Source: Verrucomicrobia bacterium UBA1200 (GTDB lineage Bacteria > Verrucomicrobiota > Kiritimatiellia > RFP12 > UBA1067). Taken from it: a stretch of 61,706 bases of DNA. Numbering within the stretch: the stretch's first letter is position 1; each line of letters begins with the position of its first letter. The position numbers and the translations under genes are program-made. A model generated the notes under the pieces. The model had not been told where the DNA came from. It made no database searches and saw nothing but the letters and a program-made list of their open reading frames with translations. Shown in pieces: positions 1-9,187 of the stretch. The stretch spans positions 1 to 61,706 of the forward strand of contig DBXY01000039.1 in assembly GCA_002309765.1 (NCBI GenBank), read 5' to 3'.

Positions 1-929
1 CCGTACCCCAGCGACATGCCGTTGTTGTAGGTGTGGATCATCAGGATGCGGCTGTCGGTGGAGGCGTTTCCGCGCGCGGCCAGCAGGCTGTAGTCCCCGC
101 CGACCTGCGTCCAGACAAGGTCTGCCTCGGCGCGGGTTCCGCTGCGTCCGGTCACGCCGGTGTCGATGTAGGTGTCGCCGACAGCTTCCACACAATCCAG
201 CCAATAGTCCGGCGTGTCGTCACAGGCGATCAAATCCGTTCCGGTGAAGGAGTAGAGGATCGTTTCGGAAACGGCGTCATAGAGGCCGGCGCGTCCGTCC
301 TTGACGCAGGGATAGAGGTCGCGCACCAGTTCGCCATCCTGCCAGAGTTTCAACTTGTAACAGCGCGCTTTGGATGGGTACTGAACGGTGCCTCCGATGT
401 TTCCGGCGAAGAGGTAAAGGTTACGTTCGGCGTCGATCTTCGCGTCCACGGTCTCGTCCGTGATCGTTGCCCCGTCAACTTTCAGGGAACAATTGACCTT
501 GTCGTCATCCGTGACGGCGAATTCGGTCACCACCGTATACCGCCGGCCTAGTTCCCAACGGATGTTGATCCACGCCGAATCGATTTTGGTGGTGTATTTC
601 CAGTAAGCGCCGTATCCGAGCCCGATGATACCGTTTCCGCTGTTGTGGCAGAAGAAGATACGGCTGTCGGTGGAGGTGCTGCCGCGCGCGTCAAGAAAGG
701 CGTCGTCCCCGCCCAGCTCCATCCACTGCATGGATATTTCCGCGCGCATTCCGTACCGTCCAGTGACTCCGACGTCCACCGCCTGCTCACCGGTAGATTC
801 AACGAATCGGACGAACTTGTCAGGCTGCTCCGCGAAAAGTGGAAGGATTATTCCCGCCACCAACAATGTTACGCTCATCCGCAAGGAACGCTGAACGATT
901 GACAGCCATTTGACGAACAAAACCTTCAT
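1..929 (-). CDS. LamG-like repeat secreted protein, incomplete at window edge
   Basis: Incomplete gene: 309 codons read leftward from an ATG at 929 to the window edge with no stop. A GGGAGAG ribosome site precedes the ATG. Residues about 13-32 are hydrophobic (LRMSVTLLVAGIILPLFA), fitting an export signal. Two copies of a module of exactly 204 residues follow, the first from residue 43 (VEST...DVGVTGR), the second from residue 247 (VEAV...DTGVTGR). Both share GVTGR-G-RAE, then STDSRI, then LGYG. Alternating beta-rich sequence with KVDG and KLWQDG segments suggests a laminin-G/concanavalin-like jelly roll, as in many large surface proteins of PVC bacteria. The C terminus, where a sorting signal could sit, is missing. 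Ligand unknown. That it is a gene is nearly certain; the fold is inference. Confidence 0.8.
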   Translation of the reverse strand, partial: MKVLFVKWLSIVQRSLRMSVTLLVAGIILPLFAEQPDKFVRFVESTGEQAVDVGVTGRYGMRAEISMQWMELGGDDAFLDARGSTSTDSRIFFCHNSGNGIIGLGYGAYWKYTTKIDSAWINIRWELGRRYTVVTEFAVTDDDKVNCSLKVDGATITDETVDAKIDAERNLYLFAGNIGGTVQYPSKARCYKLKLWQDGELVRDLYPCVKDGRAGLYDAVSETILYSFTGTDLIACDDTPDYWLDCVEAVGDTYIDTGVTGRSGTRAEADLVWTQVGGDYSLLAARGNASTDSRILMIHTYNNGMSLGY

Positions 930-1209
930 ATCGAAAACTCTCCCAAATTAGGATTTTCTCACCACTGTGTGCCATACGTTATACGCGTCATATTTTCATC
1001 CCAATAAGGGGATGCTCATGACCGCATTACACATTTACACAACACAATGTATAATAGCATTTTTCCCGTAACACCGTCAAGCTCTAGACATAATTATTCA
1101 CGTTTAAAAAAGTGTCATTTGCGATGGTTTTGTGCTTGAAACTCTGAGGTGAATCGGCTAGACTGTTTGGCATAATTCTTGCTATAAAAAGGTTGTTGGA
1201 GGTTTTGCT
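930..1209. promoter_or_regulatory. Divergent intergenic region
   Basis: 280-bp AT-rich stretch between the leftward LamG-like gene and the rightward secreted gene at 1210. No credible ORF, tRNA or strong hairpin is seen. It must hold both promoters. The rightward one is listed separately. For the leftward one only a weak TATAAC-like -10 (about 988-993, minus strand) is visible. Confidence 0.5.
1167..1188 (+). promoter_or_regulatory. Candidate sigma-54 (or extended -10) promoter
   Basis: TTGGCATAATTCTTGCT starts at 1167. GG (1169-1170) and GC (1181-1182) are exactly 10 nt apart, as in -24/-12 promoters, and both flanks (TTGGCA, TTGCT) match the sigma-54 consensus. The same bases can be read as a sigma-70 extended -10 (TGGCATAAT, 1168-1176) with no good -35. 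The rpoN gene lies 2.8 kb downstream. Either reading gives a 5' leader of 15-30 nt before the ATG at 1210. Confidence 0.45.
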
Positions 1210-2121
1210 ATGACTAATTCGATAATTAGGCTTTTTACAGTGGCGGCGGTGTTTGGCGGCATGGCGACGGTTGCGAATGCGCAGAATGCGTCGAAATTCG
1301 CGCAAGAACCGCCGAATCTGGCGCTTAACGGAAGCTTTGACGATGCTGATGATCCGTTAAACCATTGGCTTTACGCATTTGACCATAACAAGCACTACAT
1401 GAACAACCACAAGTATGTGAAGGTGGTGCCGGACGATGACGGTTTTTCGTCGCGCAAGAATGTGTTGCGCTTGGACGCGACCGACCATGACATTTGCATC
1501 AACCAAGGGGTGATGGTTTACACCGCGCCCATACGTTTCAACCCGAAGCGGCTCTACAAGATCTCGATTTCCGCCCGGTCGATCGGCACCAAGGGCGGTC
1601 CGGGGCCGAAGTGCCGCATTTATCCCATCGGCTACCGTTGGCACCCCAAAGCGGTAAAAAGCGCCCATCCCGAATTCGCGGATTTGCGGGAGGCGGTGCG
1701 TTTCCAGCCGCTGTATTTCGACAACTCCAAGACCGGCCCGCTTTCCAATGTGCAGAAGCAATGGAAGCGGGTGGAACGGGTTATTCCGTCCAATGACCGC
1801 AGCGAACTTCAGCAAGGGCATTTGGAAAACTGTGAATGGTTGATGCTGAAAATTTTGGCTATGGACGCCACCGGGGTGGACACTTGCAACGAGGGCTATC
1901 TGTACATTGACGATGTGAAAATCCAGGAAATCGGTGACGCCAGTGAGGTGAAGATTGGTCCGGCGTCGCAAACCAAGGGTTTTGACGGCAAGACGTGGGG
2001 CACCGGGGCGAAATCCGAATCGCAGCAGAAACTCACCCCCGGCGTGGGCGGTCCGCGTCCGTCGGGAAACCAGAAGAAGCGCACCGAAAGCGCGAAGAAG
2101 AAGGCTGCAAATGCAAAGTGA
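1210..2121 (+). CDS. Secreted protein, carbohydrate-binding-module-like
   Basis: 303 aa. GGAGG lies 7 nt before the ATG. A signal peptide covers residues 1-24, ending ANA|Q. The mature part opens with NLALNGSFDDADDPLNHW, the N-terminal pattern common in galactose-binding-like beta-sandwich modules. A second strand-rich half ends with GYLYIDDVKIQEI, also typical of such modules. The C-terminal 50 residues are basic and low in complexity (KKRTESAKKKAANAK), possibly for wall or polysaccharide contact. No catalytic motif is seen. The next gene starts inside its last codons (11-nt overlap), so the two are translationally coupled and probably work together on an extracellular glycan. Function is otherwise unknown. 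Confidence 0.75.
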   Translation: MTNSIIRLFTVAAVFGGMATVANAQNASKFAQEPPNLALNGSFDDADDPLNHWLYAFDHNKHYMNNHKYVKVVPDDDGFSSRKNVLRLDATDHDICINQGVMVYTAPIRFNPKRLYKISISARSIGTKGGPGPKCRIYPIGYRWHPKAVKSAHPEFADLREAVRFQPLYFDNSKTGPLSNVQKQWKRVERVIPSNDRSELQQGHLENCEWLMLKILAMDATGVDTCNEGYLYIDDVKIQEIGDASEVKIGPASQTKGFDGKTWGTGAKSESQQKLTPGVGGPRPSGNQKKRTESAKKKAANAK

Positions 2122-4033
2122 TGGTTTGACATTTTTCCCGGAACGGTTGTGGTTGACGGCGCTGGTCGGACTGTTCGCCGTCTTGGCTCTCTCTGCCGCC
2201 GAGCGCACCGAACCAGCGGTGTTTTATGTGGACAGCGCCGGCGGTTCGGATATGGCGGACGGTAAGTCTCCCGCTGCCGCGTGGCAAACATTGAATCGGG
2301 TAAACCGTGAGCCGTTGTTGCCGGGTGATGCGGTACTGTTTCGGCGGGGCGGGCTATGGCGCGGCCAGCTCTCACCCAGGAGCGGGGAAAAACGGAAGTG
2401 CGTCACCTACGGCGCGTACGGGGAAGGCGATAAACCGATAATCCAGCAGTCGGTGGAGAAGAACGCGCCGGAAGATTGGGAAGAGGTAAAGCCCGGAGTT
2501 TGGGCCACCCGTTCGTTACCGATACGGGTCGCCGAGCAGCTGTACGATTTGGAAGATTCGCAATGGCGGGTGTGGTGCGAAGGCGGTGCCGAGACCGAGG
2601 TGAAGCGGCGCTGCGAGGATGATTTTTGGTTTAACCGGGCCACTTGCGTAAACAGCGGCACCAGTCCCAACCACGTTCAGTTTTGGGGACCGGCCATCGC
2701 CAACATGCACCCCTATATGCTGATGCGGATAAAAATCCGTTCTAGCCGTCCTTTCTCGATTCCGGGGTTTAACATTTCCCGCAGTTCCTCCCCTTGGACG
2801 ACCGCGGCGGACGCGGTTGCGATGGGCGGTGACATTACCATTGGAAGCGAATGGAAGACGTTAGAGTTTTTGGTGATTGAGAGCAGGCAGCTTGACCAAC
2901 CGCCGAATATCCACATTAGCCTGGGCGGGCGTATTCCGGCCGGAGCGGTACTGGATTTTTCGCCGCTGGGATTGTGGCGGGTGGATCACCGCGAAATGGA
3001 ACGATCCGGCCCGCTGGGTTGTGACATTGGGATTTTCATTTGCGACCACGGTAAAAACTGGGGCGTGAAAAAATGGAAACCGGAAGATTTGAAGTCGCCT
3101 CTGGACTACTGGTATGACCCGGCTAAGAAGCGGGTTTTGGTGGTGGCTGCCGCTAATCCCGCCACGCTGTATAAAAGCATTGAGCTGGCTCAGACGAGAC
3201 ATGTGGTTAATCAGGGTGGTGCGCATGACGTGGTATATGACGGTTTGGCGGTGCGTTACGGTGGTGCGCACGGTTTTGGCGGCGGCGGCACCCGCAATAT
3301 CACCATCCGTAATTGCGACGTGTATTGGATCGGCGGCGGGCTTCAGTATTGGCGCGAAGAGGGCAAGCCGGTCCGGTACGGTAACGGCATCGAATTTTGG
3401 AACGCCGCCAGCGACCATCTGGTTGAGAACAACCGGATATGGGAGATTTATGACGCGGCGCTGACCAATCAGGGGAAGGGTGACGACTCGGTGCAGCGCA
3501 ATATCGTTTGGCGCAACAACACGATTTGGAACGCGGAATATTCGTATGAGTTTTGGAACCGACCGCAGGATGGCGGGGCCGTAACCGAGAACATTCTGTT
3601 CGAGCACAACACTTGCGTCAACGCCGGCGGCGGATGGGCGCACAACCAGCGTCCCGATCCCAACGGCGCGCACCTGATGTTCTATGCTAATTCGGCGCCG
3701 ACGACGAACGTGGTGGTTCGCAACAATGTGTTCGCGGGATGCAGCGAATACGTCACCCGCATGATGACCGACTGGCGGTCCGGGTTGGATATGCACCATA
3801 ATCTTTATTTTACCGACCGCCCGATAATGTGGTGGCTGGGCAAAACCAAATACGGGCCTGACGAATTCGCCAAATACCGCGAAGAGTTGGGCATGGACCG
3901 GGATTCGGTTTTCGCCAAGCCGGAATTTGTTGATGCCGCAAAACACGATTATCGGTTGAAGCCCGGAACGGCGGGCGCGGGTTTGGCTACGGATGGAGGT
4001 CCGGTCGGCGTGTTGGTTCCGGAGGGGAAGTAG
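2111..4033 (+). CDS. Secreted right-handed parallel beta-helix protein
   Basis: 640 aa from the ATG at 2111, which overlaps the previous gene by 11 nt and has AAGAAGG upstream; the open frame runs further up but without a good start. An uncleaved or cleaved signal at about residues 14-30 precedes FYVDSAGGSD-ADGKSPAAAWQTL, the hallmark entry of Right-handed parallel beta-helix (pectate-lyase-like) proteins. The middle (about 370-600) has coil repeats such as NITIRNCDVYWIGGG, HLVENNRIWEI and NVVVRNNVFAG. This fold is used by polysaccharide lyases and epimerases, but I cannot assign a substrate or catalytic residues. It ends 2 nt before rpoN. Confidence 0.8.
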   Translation: MQSDGLTFFPERLWLTALVGLFAVLALSAAERTEPAVFYVDSAGGSDMADGKSPAAAWQTLNRVNREPLLPGDAVLFRRGGLWRGQLSPRSGEKRKCVTYGAYGEGDKPIIQQSVEKNAPEDWEEVKPGVWATRSLPIRVAEQLYDLEDSQWRVWCEGGAETEVKRRCEDDFWFNRATCVNSGTSPNHVQFWGPAIANMHPYMLMRIKIRSSRPFSIPGFNISRSSSPWTTAADAVAMGGDITIGSEWKTLEFLVIESRQLDQPPNIHISLGGRIPAGAVLDFSPLGLWRVDHREMERSGPLGCDIGIFICDHGKNWGVKKWKPEDLKSPLDYWYDPAKKRVLVVAAANPATLYKSIELAQTRHVVNQGGAHDVVYDGLAVRYGGAHGFGGGGTRNITIRNCDVYWIGGGLQYWREEGKPVRYGNGIEFWNAASDHLVENNRIWEIYDAALTNQGKGDDSVQRNIVWRNNTIWNAEYSYEFWNRPQDGGAVTENILFEHNTCVNAGGGWAHNQRPDPNGAHLMFYANSAPTTNVVVRNNVFAGCSEYVTRMMTDWRSGLDMHHNLYFTDRPIMWWLGKTKYGPDEFAKYREELGMDRDSVFAKPEFVDAAKHDYRLKPGTAGAGLATDGGPVGVLVPEGK

Positions 4034-4035
4034 CG

Positions 4036-5478
4036 ATGGCCGGAACGGGCATGGGGATGTTTCAGAGCCAACGCCAGTCGATGGCGATGGCTCCGCAGAT
4101 GCGTCAGGCACTGGAGATGCTCCAGATGCCGCTGTTGGATTTGCACCAGGCGATCTTGCGGGAGATGGAAACCAACCCGGTACTTGACATGAGCGATCCG
4201 GTCGAGATTAAGCAATCGGAAGCCGGAGAGATCGGTCCGGCAAACCGCGCCGACACCGAGGAGATGGATTTCGATCCCCGCGAGGACGCATTGTTGCGGC
4301 AGGAGGACGAGTGGCGCGACTACTTCATGCAGGGGATGGAAAACGGCGTCGATGTGAATGATCTGGAGGAAAAACGCCGATACCTCTTCGATTCGCTGCG
4401 CCAGCCGGAGTCGCTTCAGGGGCATTTGCTGGGACAGCTGGGTACCAGCGGTTTGAATAAAGATGACCGCGAGATCGCCGGACTGCTGATTGGCGATATC
4501 GACCCCAACGGTTATTACCGGGGCAGTTTCCCCGATTTAATTATGATTTCTGGCCGTACCGAAGCCCAGTTGTTGCGGTTGCTACGGGTGATTCAAGGTT
4601 TCGACCCGCCTGGAATCGGGGCGCGGGATTTGTCGGAATGTCTAACTATCCAACTTAAGCAGATGAAACCAACCCCGGTGGTAAAGGTCGCGCTGAAACT
4701 GGCCGGAAAACATTTGGAGGAATTGGCGGCCGGGGACTTCCAGGCGTTGCGCCGGTCGTTGGATGTGGATGAAGATATGCTGAAACGGGCGGTGGTGCTG
4801 GTGAAGTCGCTCAACCCGCGACCGGGGGCGGGGTACGCGTCTACCGACGCGGTGTATGTCACTCCTGAAGTTTTCGCCGTGCGCGGGAAGGACGGCAAAT
4901 ATCGTGCCAAGGTCGAAGACCGCCAAATGCCGGATTTGCACATTAGTCCGCGTTATCTGAGGCTGCTTGCCGACCCGAACGTCAACGCCGAGACAAAATC
5001 TTTCATTCGCGAGCGGATACGGGCGGCCGAGGCGTTGATGCGCAACATCGAACAGCGCCAGGACACTATCCGTCGGATCGCGCAGGCTATCATTGACGAA
5101 CAGCCGGGCTTTTTCGAGCGCGGCGAAACCATGCTTCGCCCGATGACTATGGCCGATATTGCGGCGAAGGTCGGGGTACACGAGACCACCGTTAGCCGTA
5201 CGGTCGCCAATAAATACATTGAAACCCCTCAGGGATTGCGGGAGATGCGCAAGTTCTTCACCCACGGGGTAAAGAACCGTGACGGGGAGAGCGTGTCCGT
5301 TGATCGGGTGTTTGAAATGATCAAACAATATTTCGCGAATGAGAAACCCGACAAACCGTTGTCCGACCAGGCGGTATCCGATTTGCTTAAGACCGAAGGT
5401 TATGACGTGGCTCGGCGCACGGTGGCGAAATACCGGGATATTCTGGGGATTCCGTCGGTTCGCGACCGCCGCCACTAA
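4036..5478 (+). CDS. rpoN: RNA polymerase sigma-54 factor
   Basis: 480 aa, usual length for the family. Region I is the Gln/Leu-rich activator-interaction segment (residues about 10-50, QSMAMAPQMRQALEMLQMPLLDL). An acidic region II follows (60-110), then the core-binding domain. The C-terminal domain has a helix-turn-helix (TMADIAAKVGVHETTVSRTVANKY) and the RpoN box ARRTVAKYR at 459-467, which contacts the -24 element. It directs RNA polymerase to -24/-12 promoters and needs an AAA+ activator, none of which is in this window. It starts 2 nt after the beta-helix gene, so it is probably co-transcribed with the two secreted-protein genes upstream, which is unusual company for a sigma factor. Confidence 0.97.
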   Translation: MAGTGMGMFQSQRQSMAMAPQMRQALEMLQMPLLDLHQAILREMETNPVLDMSDPVEIKQSEAGEIGPANRADTEEMDFDPREDALLRQEDEWRDYFMQGMENGVDVNDLEEKRRYLFDSLRQPESLQGHLLGQLGTSGLNKDDREIAGLLIGDIDPNGYYRGSFPDLIMISGRTEAQLLRLLRVIQGFDPPGIGARDLSECLTIQLKQMKPTPVVKVALKLAGKHLEELAAGDFQALRRSLDVDEDMLKRAVVLVKSLNPRPGAGYASTDAVYVTPEVFAVRGKDGKYRAKVEDRQMPDLHISPRYLRLLADPNVNAETKSFIRERIRAAEALMRNIEQRQDTIRRIAQAIIDEQPGFFERGETMLRPMTMADIAAKVGVHETTVSRTVANKYIETPQGLREMRKFFTHGVKNRDGESVSVDRVFEMIKQYFANEKPDKPLSDQAVSDLLKTEGYDVARRTVAKYRDILGIPSVRDRRH

Positions 5479-5507
5479 TCTTTTTGGCGCACCCCGTCCG
5501 CTTTTCA

Positions 5508-5536
5508 TTGCCAATCTGACGGCGTTTTGCTACAAT
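5508..5536 (+). promoter_or_regulatory. Sigma-70-type promoter of leuS
   Basis: TTGCCA (5508-5513), 17-nt spacer, TACAAT (5531-5536). The inferred start is about 5543, leaving a 25-nt leader with AGGAG before the leuS ATG. Confidence 0.7.
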
Positions 5537-5567
5537 TTTAACTTGTTTTTGATTAGGAGCACCAGTT

Positions 5568-8105
5568 ATGACGACTACCGAGTACGATTTTACCGCGATT
5601 GAAAAAAAGTGGCAGGCTTATTGGGAGGAGCACAAAACCTTTAAGGTTGACGATTGCGTTCCCGGCAAACCCAAGTTTTACTGTCTGGATATGTTCCCGT
5701 ATCCGAGCGGTGCGGGTTTGCATGTCGGTCACCCAGAAGGTTACACCGCTACCGACATCACCTGCCGTTACAAGCGGATGCGCGGGTATAATGTGCTTCA
5801 TCCGATGGGGTGGGATGCCTTCGGACTGCCGGCGGAGCAGTTTGCGGTGGAGACCGGAACCCATCCGGCGGTTACCACAAAAAAGAACGTGGACCGTTTC
5901 CGCGAGCAGATCAAGGCATTGGGGTTCAGTTATGACTGGGACCGTGAGGTTAACACTACGGATCCCGGTTACTACAAGTGGACGCAGTGGATCTTCGAGC
6001 AGTTGTACAAAAAGGGGCTGGCCTATGTGGCGGAAGTCCCGGTGAACTGGTGCCCGGCTTTGGGTACGGTGTTGGCGAACGAAGAGGTGATTGACGGGCG
6101 CAGCGAGCGCGGCAACCATCCGGTGGAACGCCGTCCGATGCGTCAATGGATGCTCCGTATCACCAGTTACGCCGAAAGGTTGCTGGCCGATCTTGAAGAG
6201 CTGGACTGGCCGGAAGGCATCAAGGAAATGCAGCGCAACTGGATCGGCAAATCCACCGGCGCGGAGGTAACCTTCACCGCCACCTGTGGCGACGAGATCG
6301 TGGTATTCACCACCCGTTGCGACACTTTGTTTGGCGCGACCTACATGGTGATGAGTCCGGAGCATCCGCTGGTCAAGAAGTGGCTGGATTCCGGTCTGAT
6401 CGCCAATGCCGATGCGGTTCGGGCCTATCAGGCCGAGGCGGCAAAGAAGTCTGATATGGACCGCACCGAGTTGAACAAGGAAAAAACCGGCGTCAGGCTG
6501 GAAGGCGTGATGGGCATCAATCCCGTTAACGACACCCAGATTCCTATTTTCATTTCCGACTATGTGTTGGCAACCTACGGGACCGGTGCGATTATGGCGG
6601 TTCCGGCTCACGATACCCGCGATTATGATTTTGCCAAGAAATTCGGCATTCCGATGGTTGAGGTGGTGGGTGGCGGCGACATTTCCAAGGAGGCGTTTAC
6701 CGACTGCGCCACCGGCGTGATGGTCAATTCCGGTTTCATTACCGGGTTGCCGGTGGAGGAAGCCAAACTGAAGATGATCGAATGGCTGGAGGCGAACGGA
6801 AAGGGCCACGCCAAAGTCCAGTACAAGCTTCGCGACTGGCTCTTTTCCCGTCAGCGTTATTGGGGAGAGCCTTTCCCGGTCATCCACATGGAAGACGGTA
6901 CCACCCAGTTGGTGGACGAGAACGATCTTCCGCTGACATTGCCGGAAATGGAGGATTTCAAGCCGACCGGCACTGGCGAACCGCCGTTGTCCAAGGCCAA
7001 GGCGTGGCTTGAGTACACCGATCCGGTTACCGGCAAGAAGGGCGTGCGCGAGACCAACACCATGCCCCAGTGGGCAGGGTCGTGCTGGTATTATCTTCGT
7101 TATATTGATCCGCACAACGAGCACGCGATGGTAGACTCCGCCAAAGAGAAGTACTGGATGCCGGTTGACCTGTATGTCGGCGGCGCGGAACACGCGGTGC
7201 TGCATTTGCTGTACGCCCGTTTCTGGCACAAGGTGCTGTTCGATCTCGGTTATGTCTCCACCAAAGAGCCGTTCCATAAGCTTGTCAACCAGGGCATGAT
7301 TCTCGGAACGTCTTTCCGCACCTCCCGCGGGGTGTTGGTGCCGATGGACAAGGTGGTTTGGCGTGATGATAAACCGTACGGTTCGGAAGAGGGAGGACCG
7401 GAAGAGTTGCTGACGGAAGCGCCGGCTAAGATGTCCAAATCGCTTAAAAACGTGGTGAACCCGGATGACGTAATCCGCGAGTACGGTGCCGACGCGATGC
7501 GTTTGTACGAGATGTTCATGGGGCCGCTGGTGGCGGTAAAACCGTGGAACACCAAAGGCGTGGACGGCGTGTTCCGTTTCTTGAAACGGGTTTACCGGAT
7601 GGTTACTCAGCAACCGATTACCGATGCCCCGATGAGCGCGGAACAGGCGAGGTTGCTGCACGGCACGGTTAAAAAAGTCACCGAAGACCTCGACGAGATG
7701 AGCTTCAATACGGCGATTAGTCAAATGATGATTTTCATCAACACCTTCGCCGGTCCCGATAAACCTTTGCCGCGTGAGGCAGCCGAAAAGTTCGTGCTGT
7801 GTCTGGCTCCCTTCGCGCCGCATTTGTGCGAGGAGTTGTGGCAGTTCTTGGGGCACGACCAAACACTGGCGTATGAAGCTTGGCCGACCTATGACGAGTC
7901 GCAGCTCAAGGTGAATGAGGTCGAGGTGTTGGTGCAGGTGCTTGGCAAGCCGAAAGCGCGTATCATGATGCCGCCGGATGCAGATTCCGAGCAGATGCAG
8001 AAACTGGCATTGGCTAACGAGCAAGTCGCGCAGGCTATCTCCGGCAAAACGGTGCGGAAATGCATTTGCGTACCCGGCCGGTTGGTCAACATTGTCGCCA
8101 ATTGA
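5568..8105 (+). CDS. leuS: Leucine--tRNA ligase
   Basis: 845 aa class I synthetase that charges tRNA-Leu in the cytoplasm. The HIGH signature appears as HVGH at 52-55 in PYPSGAGLHVGH. The CP1 editing domain (about 220-410) includes the TYGTGAIMAVPAHDTRD segment. The KMSKS loop is intact at 621-625, followed by the tRNA-binding anticodon domain. Length and order match bacterial LeuRS. A good AGGAG lies before the ATG at 5568, and a TTGCCA/TACAAT promoter precedes it. The galE gene follows after 48 nt. Nothing looks damaged. Confidence 0.98.
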   Translation: MTTTEYDFTAIEKKWQAYWEEHKTFKVDDCVPGKPKFYCLDMFPYPSGAGLHVGHPEGYTATDITCRYKRMRGYNVLHPMGWDAFGLPAEQFAVETGTHPAVTTKKNVDRFREQIKALGFSYDWDREVNTTDPGYYKWTQWIFEQLYKKGLAYVAEVPVNWCPALGTVLANEEVIDGRSERGNHPVERRPMRQWMLRITSYAERLLADLEELDWPEGIKEMQRNWIGKSTGAEVTFTATCGDEIVVFTTRCDTLFGATYMVMSPEHPLVKKWLDSGLIANADAVRAYQAEAAKKSDMDRTELNKEKTGVRLEGVMGINPVNDTQIPIFISDYVLATYGTGAIMAVPAHDTRDYDFAKKFGIPMVEVVGGGDISKEAFTDCATGVMVNSGFITGLPVEEAKLKMIEWLEANGKGHAKVQYKLRDWLFSRQRYWGEPFPVIHMEDGTTQLVDENDLPLTLPEMEDFKPTGTGEPPLSKAKAWLEYTDPVTGKKGVRETNTMPQWAGSCWYYLRYIDPHNEHAMVDSAKEKYWMPVDLYVGGAEHAVLHLLYARFWHKVLFDLGYVSTKEPFHKLVNQGMILGTSFRTSRGVLVPMDKVVWRDDKPYGSEEGGPEELLTEAPAKMSKSLKNVVNPDDVIREYGADAMRLYEMFMGPLVAVKPWNTKGVDGVFRFLKRVYRMVTQQPITDAPMSAEQARLLHGTVKKVTEDLDEMSFNTAISQMMIFINTFAGPDKPLPREAAEKFVLCLAPFAPHLCEELWQFLGHDQTLAYEAWPTYDESQLKVNEVEVLVQVLGKPKARIMMPPDADSEQMQKLALANEQVAQAISGKTVRKCICVPGRLVNIVAN

Positions 8106-8153
8106 TCCGTCTTTGAGCGGTAAGAGATTCTAACAACTTTCAGGAGATGTGAT

Positions 8154-9173
8154 ATGCGTATTTTGGTTACTGGCGGCGCTGGGTTCATTGGCAGCCACAC
8201 GGTGGTGGAGTTGTTGAATGCCGGGCATGAAGTGGTGGTGGTTGACAACTTGTGCAACAGTTGCGATATTAGCCTGCAACGAGTGGCGCAGATTACTGGC
8301 AAAACGCCGAAATTCTACAATCTTGACATTCGCGACGCCGATGGGCTGGACCGGGTGTTCAAGGACAATGCCAAGATTGACGCGGTAATCCATTTCGCGG
8401 CGCTTAAGGCTGTAGGCGAATCCACCAAGATTCCGTTGAAATATTACGGCAACAACATCAGCGGTACCATCAACCTTTGCGAGGTGATGGCGGCAAACGG
8501 CTGTAAGAATATCGTATTCAGCTCCTCCGCAACCGTTTATGGCGATCCAGCCAGCGTGCCGATCCGGGAAGATTTTCCGACTCCCGGCGCGACCAATCCC
8601 TACGGTTGGACGAAGCTTATGATGGAGCAGGTTTTTCGCGATACCCAGAAAGCCGATCCGGAGTGGAACATCATTCTGTTGCGCTATTTCAATCCAATCG
8701 GCGCTCACGAGAGCGGATTGATCGGCGAAGATCCCGCCGGCATCCCCAACAACCTGTTGCCGTTTGTGGCTCAGGTGGCGGTGGGCCGTCGTCCTTGCCT
8801 TTCGGTATTCGGCAACGATTATCCCACCCGCGATGGTACCGGGGTGCGCGATTACATTCATGTGGTGGATCTGGCGCTTGGTCATCTGAAGGCGATTGAT
8901 AAGCTCGCCAGCCGTCCCGGTCTGGCGATCTATAATCTCGGCACCGGCAACGGCTACAGTGTGCTTGAGGTGGTGGCGGCCTTTGAAAAAGCTTCCGGCC
9001 GTAAGGTGCCTTATGAGATCAAACCCCGCCGTCCCGGCGATATCGCTGAGTGTTGGGCCGATCCCTCCAAGGCGGAGCGCGAGTTGGGCTGGAAGGCAAC
9101 GCGCAATATCGATAAGATGTGCGAGGATGCTTGGCGCTGGCAGTCCGGCAATCCGAACGGTTTCCGCGGCTGA
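8154..9173 (+). CDS. galE: UDP-glucose 4-epimerase
   Basis: 339 aa, usual for GalE. An extended short-chain dehydrogenase: the N-terminal Rossmann motif GGAGFIGSH binds NAD, and the catalytic YxxxK is Y150-K154 (YGWTK) with the Ser-rich FSSSATVYG just before. It interconverts UDP-glucose and UDP-galactose, feeding surface glycan synthesis or galactose use. The middle of the protein (LRYFNPIGAHESGLIGEDP) is the GalE-type substrate region, which separates it from other epimerases. AGGAG lies before the ATG. It could be read through from leuS, since no terminator is visible in the 48-nt gap. Confidence 0.95.
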   Translation: MRILVTGGAGFIGSHTVVELLNAGHEVVVVDNLCNSCDISLQRVAQITGKTPKFYNLDIRDADGLDRVFKDNAKIDAVIHFAALKAVGESTKIPLKYYGNNISGTINLCEVMAANGCKNIVFSSSATVYGDPASVPIREDFPTPGATNPYGWTKLMMEQVFRDTQKADPEWNIILLRYFNPIGAHESGLIGEDPAGIPNNLLPFVAQVAVGRRPCLSVFGNDYPTRDGTGVRDYIHVVDLALGHLKAIDKLASRPGLAIYNLGTGNGYSVLEVVAAFEKASGRKVPYEIKPRRPGDIAECWADPSKAERELGWKATRNIDKMCEDAWRWQSGNPNGFRG

Positions 9174-9187
9174 TTGCGGGGTGGTGG

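Noticed and set aside
5553..8024. An 823-codon open frame on the minus strand opposite leuS
   Set aside because: It is the complement of a certain gene in a GC-rich, codon-biased region; its sequence is His/Arg/Leu-rich without any domain. Similar antisense frames opposite the beta-helix gene (2861-4111) and others were rejected for the same reason.
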